DNA from: Candidatus Arcticimaribacter sp. | GTDB lineage: Bacteria; Bacteroidota; Bacteroidia; Flavobacteriales; Flavobacteriaceae | Reading direction: 5' to 3' | NCBI GenBank assembly: GCA_011526335.1 | Contig: WTJB01000174.1 | Location: forward strand, 1-5,891 | DNA length: 5,891 nt | In this document: positions 1 through 5,498 of the stretch, piece after piece | How positions within the stretch are numbered: position 1 is the stretch's first letter | How the letters are laid out: every line of letters begins with the position of its first letter | Made by a program: the position numbers and the translations under genes | Notes under the pieces: model-generated | What the model was told of the DNA's origin: nothing | What the model saw: only the letters and a program-made list of their open reading frames with translations | The model's database searches: none

Positions 1-10
1 GATTTGCTTG

Positions 11-83
11 TTGGCCCACTAGGGCTCGAACCTAGACTCTTCTGAACCAAAATCAGACGTGTTGCCAGTTACACCATGGGCCA
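11..83 (-). tRNA. tRNA-Gln (anticodon TTG)
   Basis: The minus strand folds into a complete cloverleaf. The acceptor stem pairs TGGCCCA (83-77) with TGGGCCA (18-12), and the discriminator base is A at 11. The D-arm is GTGT/ACAC. The anticodon stem TCTGA/TCAGA encloses the loop TTTTGGT, which places anticodon TTG at 50-48. The T-arm is CTAGG-TTCGAGC-CCTAG. Anticodon TTG decodes CAA, and CAG by wobble, so this is a glutamine tRNA. The bases after the discriminator read CAAGC, so the 3' CCA is not encoded and must be added by the tRNA nucleotidyltransferase, as is common in Bacteroidota. A strong promoter match lies just upstream. Only 10 bp remain on its 3' side, so I cannot tell whether more tRNAs follow. 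Confidence 0.97.
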
Positions 84-92
84 ATTGCGGGG

Positions 93-123
93 CAAATTTA
101 AATAATTCCTTAGAATTTGCAAA
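93..123 (-). promoter_or_regulatory. Bacteroidota-type promoter of tRNA-Gln
   Basis: On the minus strand, TTTG (123-120) is followed by a 19-bp spacer and then TAAATTTG (100-93). This matches both the established Bacteroidota -33 (TTTG) and -7 (TAnnTTTG) elements at the preferred spacing. Transcription would begin roughly 5-7 bp past the -7 box, only a few bases before the mature tRNA 5' end at 83. That leaves a very short 5' leader for RNase P to remove. The match is read directly from the sequence; the start site is inferred. Confidence 0.8.
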
Positions 124-169
124 CCTTAATTCGATGCAATTCGTCTCTTTTTTAGATTAAATCTATTTT

Positions 170-208
170 AAGGGAGAAAGTATCCCCTTTTCCCCCTTCT
201 GACTCCCC
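170..208 (-). other. G-rich tract with weak hairpin after the GNAT gene
   Basis: Immediately downstream of the acetyltransferase stop codon, the minus strand carries three G-runs (208-205, 196-192, 187-184). The last run can pair with a C-run: AAGGGG (189-184) with TCCCTT (175-170), giving a 6-bp stem with one G·T pair and an 8-base loop. No T-tract follows, so it is not a canonical intrinsic terminator. It may stabilise the mRNA 3' end or do nothing. The rest of the spacer (84-219) holds only the tRNA promoter. Confidence 0.3.
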
Positions 209-219
209 TAGAGAGAAGC

Positions 220-909
220 CTATTGCCCATTAAATTCCCAAAAACTTATTTTTCTTCGTCGGTAAAATCCAAGTTTTTTATACAGTTGTATGGCAGATGA
301 ATTTGTTTCTATAACATGCAGATAAGGTATTTTTCCCTCATCAAATACCTGATGTGTTGTTTTTATGATCAATTGTTTTGCATATCCCTTTCTGAGGTGA
401 TCCGGATGAGTAACTATCGCACTGATTTCTGTATAGCCGTTCATTTTCATTCTTTCCCCGCATACTGCCACCAACTGATGGTCTTTATAAATGCCAAAAT
501 ACTTCCCGAGTTCTGCAGTTCTTTTTTTAAAGTACCCCGGCTGCACAAGGTTGACTAATGCAAAAAGGGCTTTCCGTTGTTCTGGCTGCTCCAGAAGAAC
601 AATTTCTTCTTTCAAATCATTTGTAAAATCGATTCTGGACGGCAACACCATCTGATCGCAAACCAATTCTTTAAATTTTACAGCTTTAGCACCCGCTATA
701 GGTTTTTTACCAATTAAAAAAAATGGTCCACACAATTTATGATAAGCCAAAAGGGCTCTAGCATTGAGCGGGGTAACTTCGCTTGCCCCAAAAGGACAAA
801 AATTTGGGTCATAAAAAGTAAGCCCTTCAAGCTTTAGGGCCTTGTTCTGATGTACTTCTTGTAATGAATACCCTAAAGGATTGTCTAGTTTTATATGGTC
901 CGTTTTCAA
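220..909 (-). CDS. GNAT family N-acetyltransferase (FR47-like)
   Basis: This 229-residue protein probably transfers an acetyl group from acetyl-CoA to an unknown amine substrate in the cytoplasm. The GNAT fold occupies about residues 137-227. Beta strands around 147-168 lead into the acetyl-CoA pyrophosphate-binding loop RKGYA (173-177, the Q/RxxGxA pattern), and SSAIQLYKKLGF (204-215) is the typical C-terminal motif B. The first ~135 residues form an extra N-terminal region, with LDNPLGYSL near the start and PFGASE at 39-44. It resembles what I recall from other Bacteroidota members of this subgroup and argues that the gene is full length. The start is TTG at 909-907. No ATG lies between the upstream in-frame stop and this codon, and the preceding bases are TTTCCTCC, the opposite of a Shine-Dalgarno sequence, so the exact start is uncertain by a few codons. 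It is transcribed towards tRNA-Gln and divergently from the asparaginase-like gene. The substrate cannot be read from the sequence. Confidence 0.88.
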   Translation of the reverse strand: MKTDHIKLDNPLGYSLQEVHQNKALKLEGLTFYDPNFCPFGASEVTPLNARALLAYHKLCGPFFLIGKKPIAGAKAVKFKELVCDQMVLPSRIDFTNDLKEEIVLLEQPEQRKALFALVNLVQPGYFKKRTAELGKYFGIYKDHQLVAVCGERMKMNGYTEISAIVTHPDHLRKGYAKQLIIKTTHQVFDEGKIPYLHVIETNSSAIQLYKKLGFYRRRKISFWEFNGQ

Positions 910-988
910 GGAGGAAATGATTTTACAACAGTTTTATCTTTTCTAAAATAGTAAGAGAATCAAGAAAGTGAATAAAATAATCTAACTT

Positions 989-996
989 TAATTTTG
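989..996 (+). promoter_or_regulatory. candidate -7 element for the asparaginase-like gene
   Basis: TAATTTTG fits the Bacteroidota -7 consensus TAnnTTTG exactly. It would start a transcript near 1002, giving a 5' leader of about 28 bases before the ATG at 1031. No good TTTG -33 box is seen about 19 bp upstream (966-969 reads AAGT), so the call is tentative. The rest of the 910-1030 divergent spacer is AT-rich without a clear promoter for the minus-strand acetyltransferase gene. Confidence 0.4.
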
Positions 997-1030
997 AGGA
1001 ATGCGTTTTTATTTAAATCCATAATTAGCG

Positions 1031-1516
1031 ATGATAGAATTAATTGTTACCGGTGGAACCTTTGATAAGACCTATGATCATATCAATGGGAAATTATATT
1101 TCGATAATACCCATATCCCTAAAATGTTAAAGCGAAGCCGCTGTAAGCTTCCCATTCATATAACTCCCCTGTTGTTAAAAGACAGTTTAGACATCACAGA
1201 AGAAGATTTACATAAGATAGAAGAGGCGTGTATACAGACTTCGGCTAAATCAATCGTCATCACCCATGGAACAGATACCATGGCCCATACGGCAAAACGT
1301 TTGGCAAAGCTAAAATTAGACAAAACCATACTCTTAACTGGCGCTATGATTCCGTATGCTTTTGGCAGTTCTTCTGATGGTTTTTTTAATTTGGGATGCG
1401 CCCTCTCCTTTTCACAAACCCTTCCCCCCAATGTTTACATCACCATGCAGGGGCAGTATTTCTTGTGGAATAAGGTGCAAAAAAACAAAGATTTAGGTCT
1501 TTTTGAAGCCCTGTAA
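1031..1516 (+). CDS. single-domain asparaginase-like protein
   Basis: This 161-residue protein corresponds to only the N-terminal, catalytic half of a type I/II L-asparaginase; full enzymes are about 330-350 residues. The family hydrolyses L-asparagine to aspartate and ammonia. Conserved elements are TGGTFDK at 7-13 (nucleophile-type Thr10), DS at 51-52 (substrate-binding Ser), HGTDTM at 79-84 (Thr81-Asp82 of the second catalytic triad), LTGAM at 102-106 and SDGFFNL at 115-121. Lys151 aligns by eye with the triad lysine. The C-terminal domain, which completes the active site across the dimer in classical enzymes, is absent. Short stand-alone forms of this kind occur widely in bacteria, so this is unlikely to be a broken gene. 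An in-frame TAA lies two codons before the ATG, so the start is firm; there is no Shine-Dalgarno sequence. There is no signal peptide, so it should be cytoplasmic. It may be co-transcribed with the DUF2723 gene 78 bp downstream. Asparaginase activity is not assured. Confidence 0.88.
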   Translation: MIELIVTGGTFDKTYDHINGKLYFDNTHIPKMLKRSRCKLPIHITPLLLKDSLDITEEDLHKIEEACIQTSAKSIVITHGTDTMAHTAKRLAKLKLDKTILLTGAMIPYAFGSSSDGFFNLGCALSFSQTLPPNVYITMQGQYFLWNKVQKNKDLGLFEAL

Positions 1517-1544
1517 TCGCTTGTAAGGGAATTGTTAAATCCGC

Positions 1545-1570
1545 CTAGATTTTATTCTAGAATACGTATT
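1545..1570. promoter_or_regulatory. paired palindromes upstream of the DUF2723 gene
   Basis: Two dyads abut each other in the short spacer before the large membrane-protein gene. CTAGA (1545-1549) and TCTAG (1556-1560) form a perfect inverted repeat around 6 bases. AATACGTATT (1561-1570) directly follows and is a perfect 10-bp palindrome. Partial -7-like sequences overlap them: TAGATTTT at 1546-1553 and TATTTTCG at 1567-1574, each one mismatch from TAnnTTTG. The arrangement could be a regulator site over a weak promoter or a leader RNA structure. In AT-rich spacer DNA it could also be chance. Confidence 0.3.
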
Positions 1571-1594
1571 TTCGTAAGCATTAAACCCTTGTGC

Positions 1595-4500
1595 ATGACT
1601 TCGCAGCAATTTATTTTTTGGAACCGAATAATGGCAACGGCTGTATTTCTTACAGCACTCCTTACCTATGCCCTTACCGTAGAACCCACAGCCAGTTTTT
1701 GGGACGCAGGAGAGTACATCGCTACCTCTGCTAAATTACAAGTGGGACATCCCCCAGGGGCGCCACTATTTCAAATGATCGGGGCATTTTTTGCCATGTT
1801 TGCTACAGGGCCCGAAAGCATAGCCCTGATGGTCAATCTGATGTCTGTCTTCTCTAGTGCATTCACCATCCTATTTTTGTTTTTAACCCTAAGCTTATTG
1901 TTGCGGAAATTACCTCAATTCCAATCCCTTGATACAAAAAATGAAGCCATTAGCTTTTTTGGAAGCAGTGCCATAGGGGCACTCGCCTTTTGTTTTTCAG
2001 ATAGTTTTTGGTTTAATGCCGTAGAAGCTGAAGTCTATGCTATGGCCACCCTTATCCTCTCGGCTTTATTCTGGATGGCATTGCGCTGGGAGAGAGAAAT
2101 GAATACCCCGCGTGGAGATCGATGGCTGTTACTCATTGCTTTTGTCATAGGACTTTCTTTTGGGGTTCACTTTATGGGACTGCTCACCATTCCTGCAATT
2201 GGCATGTTGTACTACTTTAAAAATTATCCAAAGGTTACCCTAAAAGGATTTCTAGCGGCCAACATCATCTCGGTAGCCGTCCTCTTGTTTATTTTCAAAC
2301 TCCTGCTTCCCTTAACGCTAGCCTTTTTTGGGAAAATGGAGGTCTATTTTGTGAATTCCCTTGGTCTAGGATTCAATAGCGGCACCCTCTTTTCTGGAGC
2401 TGTAATATTGGCTTTTTTCATTTATAGTCTCCGCCTTAGCCGTCGTATGCAGTGGGTAAACTTGAACACAGGTATTTTATGCGTACTGTTTATTCTCCTC
2501 GGGTTTTCTTCCTGGATTATGTTGCCCATACGCGCCAATGCCAATACCGTAATCAATGAAAATTCACCGACCGATGCTCGACAATTGTTGGCGTATTACA
2601 ATTTGGAACAGTACCCAGAAACCCATTTGTTCTACGGGCCTATGTTTTCGGATATGTATGCAGGTCAAGATCCTATAGAACCGTATATAGACGATAAACC
2701 CAAATACGAAAGGGATTTAAAAACAGGAACCTATAAAATCGTAAATCATTGGGAAAAAGCAAGAATCAATGCCAACGGGGCACACAAAGGCTTTCTCCCC
2801 CGCTTGTGGAGTTCAGAACACGCAGGAAATTATATGGACTTTACCTCGCCCCTTGCTTTCACCATAAAACCAGAATATAGAGGAAGCGAAGAGTTGAAAC
2901 AAACCGTGGCACGCTTTAGAGCAGAAAGCCAACAAGAAGAAATGAGGGGGGAGGATTACCACAATTTCTTTAAAAAAATGGCCCCTTACATCAATGTAGA
3001 AAAACCCTCCTTTTGGAACAATATCAAATACCTTATTCAGTACCAAATGGGCTATATGTATTGGCGCTACTTTATGTGGAATTTCACTGGGCGTCAAAAC
3101 GATATTCAAGGAAATTATGATATTCTCAATGGGAATTGGATTTCGGGGATTCCCTTTATCGATAGTTTTCGTTTGGGCAATCAAGCCGAATTGAGCCAAG
3201 ATGCCTTGAACAATAAAGCAAGAAACACCTATTTCTTTTTACCCTTTCTCTTAGGGCTTATCGGGTTGCTTTACCTGTACCAGGAAGATAAAAAACGCTT
3301 TTGGACATTGTTATTGTTCTTTTTATTTACCGGTCTAGCACTTAAAGTATACCTCAACGAACGCCCTTTTGAACCCCGTGAGCGTGACTATGCGCTGGTA
3401 GGTTCTTTCTATGTTTTCTGTATTTGGATTGGCATGGGGGCCTATTATATAAGTCAGGAAGTCAAAAAATGGAAAACGCCTTCATGGACGAGTCCCCTAA
3501 TGGTAGGGCTGTGTTTTTTAGCGGTTCCTTTTTTGATGGCGTACCAAAACTGGGACGATCACGATAGGTCTAACCGTTATACCGCACAATCGATATCAAA
3601 GTCTTACCTAGCGTCCATACAAGAAGATGTAGGGGCTATGATATTTACCATTGGAGACAATGACACTTTTGCCTTGTGGTATGCCCAAGACATTGAAGGC
3701 TATAGAACCGATGTACGCCCAATAAATACAAGTCTTTTGGGAACCGATTGGTATATAGATCAGATGAAGAGAAAAACCTATGAAAGTGAACCCATCCCTT
3801 CGCAACTTACGCATGAACTTTATGCATACGGAATAAGAGATTACATCAAATACGAACCCCTGGCAGATAGCCTGCGGTGGGACATTAAAGATTTTATGAA
3901 TTGGGTAGCCAGTGACCATCCTAGAACAAAGTACAAAAACCTAATGCGTCCAGAAGATGTGGACTACTATCCTAAGGGGACACAAGAGATGGTGTTTTAT
4001 CCTACAAATAAAATCAGAGTGCCTGTCAACAAAGAAAATGTGCTTAAAAGCGGGTTAGTAAAAATGAAAGATAGCGCAAAAATAGTTCCTTATATCGATA
4101 TTGACCTCCCCAAAAGTGGCCTGTACAAAAATCAACTTTTGATGTTGGATATTCTTGCCAACAATGACTGGGAACGACCAATTTATTTTACCGGAGGAAG
4201 CTATGCCGATGCAGAATACATGTGGATGAAAGAGTATCTACAACTCGATGGCTTGGTCTATAAGCTGGTACCGATTATGACCCCCAAAAACCCAATTAAC
4301 CCCTATGTAATGGGACGTTTAGATGAAGACTTGATGTACACTATTGTCAAGAATTGGGAATGGGGAAATGGAAGCAGCCCCTCTATTTATCACGATCCTG
4401 AAACACGTAAAAACAGCATCACCTACAGAAGCAATATGGCCCGTTTGGCAGAAGCCTTGATCGAAAAAGGAAAACTCGAAAAAGCTGAAAACATTCTCGA

Positions 4501-5143
4501 TCTGGCCTTGGCACAAATGCCTTTGGAATTTTATGGGTTTTATAGCCTTATCACCCCCATGATTGAAGGCTATTATCGTTTGGGCAAAAAGGAAAAAGCA
4601 CGTAAGCTGTATTATGAAGTGACAGAAAAACACAACGATCAATTGCAATATTTTGAGAGCCTTTCCATTGATCTACAATACCAATTAGGAGAAGAAATCT
4701 TGACAGAAGCAGAGCGTTATCGCGCATTGGTAGAAGTCGTTATGGACAATCAGGACAAGGAAATTCTCTCCTCAGAAATCGAAGATTTTATAACCGCAGC
4801 AGACGACTTTAAGTTCTTGTACGGTAATTATGAATACTATGTGGCACTTGATGAATTTGTAGAAGGATATTATACCGCTGGCAATAGAGAGGGCGCAAGG
4901 GCTTTACTCGAAGACATTGCACAAGAGTATGATGAACGACTTGCCCTCCTGGCTGGGATGGAGTCCGATAGACAAGCCTTCTACTATGACCGCATTATTG
5001 AAGAGATTGACGGTTACAGAAAACTCATGCTTTTTGCTAGTTTATACGATGATGAAGCCTATCAAAATGCGCTAGAAGCTAGAATTTTTAAAGCGATACG
5101 CCCCCTAGAAGCTTTTGAGCAGTTGATTGCTGGGGAAGACTAA
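1595..5143 (+). CDS. DUF2723 membrane protein, probable GT-C type O-glycosyltransferase (TMEM260-like)
   Basis: This 1182-residue inner-membrane protein belongs to the DUF2723 family, which includes human TMEM260, a protein O-mannosyltransferase (CAZy GT117 as I recall). It probably transfers a sugar from a lipid-linked donor to exported proteins at the periplasmic face; the bacterial substrate is unknown. The first transmembrane helix (about 11-29) leads into a loop with SFWDAGEY (34-41), where Asp37 and Glu40 are the likely GT-C catalytic acids, and then GHPPGAPLF (51-59). Further hydrophobic helices fall at about 75-103, 119-137, 146-164, 176-208 (two), 217-245, 265-280 and 292-311. A long hydrophilic loop (312-545) precedes four more helices (546-562, 568-586, 600-620, 632-650), with the conserved RPFEPRERDYA at 590-600. 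The soluble C-terminal half contains GDNDTFALWY (687-696) and NDWERPIYFTGG (857-868), then helical TPR-like repeats (about 944-1022 and 1084-1122). I chose the ATG at 1595 because MTSQQF followed by the first helix matches the usual family N-terminus; an upstream TTG at 1532 would add 21 unlikely residues. The gene is intact. It ends convergently, overlapping the thioredoxin-fold gene by 4 bp. Confidence 0.9.
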   Translation: MTSQQFIFWNRIMATAVFLTALLTYALTVEPTASFWDAGEYIATSAKLQVGHPPGAPLFQMIGAFFAMFATGPESIALMVNLMSVFSSAFTILFLFLTLSLLLRKLPQFQSLDTKNEAISFFGSSAIGALAFCFSDSFWFNAVEAEVYAMATLILSALFWMALRWEREMNTPRGDRWLLLIAFVIGLSFGVHFMGLLTIPAIGMLYYFKNYPKVTLKGFLAANIISVAVLLFIFKLLLPLTLAFFGKMEVYFVNSLGLGFNSGTLFSGAVILAFFIYSLRLSRRMQWVNLNTGILCVLFILLGFSSWIMLPIRANANTVINENSPTDARQLLAYYNLEQYPETHLFYGPMFSDMYAGQDPIEPYIDDKPKYERDLKTGTYKIVNHWEKARINANGAHKGFLPRLWSSEHAGNYMDFTSPLAFTIKPEYRGSEELKQTVARFRAESQQEEMRGEDYHNFFKKMAPYINVEKPSFWNNIKYLIQYQMGYMYWRYFMWNFTGRQNDIQGNYDILNGNWISGIPFIDSFRLGNQAELSQDALNNKARNTYFFLPFLLGLIGLLYLYQEDKKRFWTLLLFFLFTGLALKVYLNERPFEPRERDYALVGSFYVFCIWIGMGAYYISQEVKKWKTPSWTSPLMVGLCFLAVPFLMAYQNWDDHDRSNRYTAQSISKSYLASIQEDVGAMIFTIGDNDTFALWYAQDIEGYRTDVRPINTSLLGTDWYIDQMKRKTYESEPIPSQLTHELYAYGIRDYIKYEPLADSLRWDIKDFMNWVASDHPRTKYKNLMRPEDVDYYPKGTQEMVFYPTNKIRVPVNKENVLKSGLVKMKDSAKIVPYIDIDLPKSGLYKNQLLMLDILANNDWERPIYFTGGSYADAEYMWMKEYLQLDGLVYKLVPIMTPKNPINPYVMGRLDEDLMYTIVKNWEWGNGSSPSIYHDPETRKNSITYRSNMARLAEALIEKGKLEKAENILDLALAQMPLEFYGFYSLITPMIEGYYRLGKKEKARKLYYEVTEKHNDQLQYFESLSIDLQYQLGEEILTEAERYRALVEVVMDNQDKEILSSEIEDFITAADDFKFLYGNYEYYVALDEFVEGYYTAGNREGARALLEDIAQEYDERLALLAGMESDRQAFYYDRIIEEIDGYRKLMLFASLYDDEAYQNALEARIFKAIRPLEAFEQLIAGED

Positions 5144-5439
5144 TCAATGTATTCGTTGAGTAGCGCTATCAGTGTGTTGGCATCTTGCTCACCGCTCTGA
5201 CGCCAAACCATTTCTCCCATTTTGTAGATCATTAACGTAGGGAGTACTTTCACGCGTAAGGCTTCTGAGAGCTTAAGGTTCTTGTTTATGTCTATCTTAA
5301 TTACCTTACCTTGGTCGCCAATAGCGGCAGCTACATCTCTTAAAATGGGATGGAATTCTGTGTCGATCGTTTCTTGCTCTTCAAAGAATACTAAGAGTAA
5401 GGGAGCATTTCCATCAATAAGTTCTCCAAATTTTGACAC
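5140..5439 (-). CDS. thioredoxin-fold protein without active-site cysteines
   Basis: This 99-residue protein has the length and pattern of a minimal thioredoxin. A hydrophobic strand LLLVFF (14-19) comes first, then helix PILRDVAAA (31-39), strand VIKIDI (46-51), the hallmark cis-proline segment VLPTLMIY (65-72, Pro67), and a closing helix (87-97). The usual WCGPC aligns with QETID (22-26), and the whole protein contains no cysteine, so it cannot do dithiol-disulfide exchange. It may act as a binding or scaffold protein, as known for other redox-inactive thioredoxin folds, but its partner is unknown. No signal peptide is seen, so it is probably cytoplasmic. The start is GTG at 5439-5437. No in-frame ATG precedes it, and MSKFGELID resembles flavobacterial homologues as I recall them, which supports this choice. 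Its stop codon lies within the end of the DUF2723 gene on the opposite strand. It lies 59 bp downstream of the phosphoesterase gene in the same direction, with its own possible promoter. Confidence 0.87.
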   Translation of the reverse strand: MSKFGELIDGNAPLLLVFFEEQETIDTEFHPILRDVAAAIGDQGKVIKIDINKNLKLSEALRVKVLPTLMIYKMGEMVWRQSGEQDANTLIALLNEYID

Positions 5440-5470
5440 GATATAATGTTTAAGTTGTTGTTCTTTAACG

Positions 5471-5478
5471 CAAATTTA
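5471..5478 (-). promoter_or_regulatory. candidate -7 element for the thioredoxin-fold gene
   Basis: TAAATTTG on the minus strand matches the Bacteroidota -7 consensus TAnnTTTG exactly and is identical to the -7 box of the tRNA-Gln promoter. Transcription would start near 5465, leaving a leader of about 25 bases before the GTG at 5439. The region about 19-22 bp upstream has T-rich sequence (5504-5501 reads TTTT) but no true TTTG. This would let the gene be expressed independently of the phosphoesterase gene ahead of it. Confidence 0.45.
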
Positions 5479-5498
5479 GAAGATTTATTTTAACCCGC

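Noticed and set aside
1..83. tRNA-Gln as an attachment site of an integrated element
   Set aside because: No integrase, phage gene or repeat of the tRNA 3' end is seen; only 10 bp lie beyond the 3' end, so it cannot be judged on that side.
151..166. TAGATTAAATCTA palindrome beside a T-run as a terminator
   Set aside because: The dyad has a single-base centre and cannot form a normal hairpin loop; on the minus strand, where the gene upstream is read, it is followed by A, not T.
316..558. Plus-strand open frame of 80 codons
   Set aside because: It lies wholly opposite the acetyltransferase gene, shows no recognisable family pattern and is explained as a shadow frame.
1031..1516. Asparaginase-like gene as a truncated pseudogene
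   Set aside because: The C-terminal domain is not found in any frame downstream, the stop falls cleanly at the domain boundary, the catalytic residues are kept, and short stand-alone forms are known in other bacteria.
2813..3199. Minus-strand open frame of 128 codons, with others at 1156-1431, 3608-3919 and 4319-4648
   Set aside because: All lie inside well-supported plus-strand genes and have no domain pattern or start signals; the real genes show strong family conservation in these stretches.
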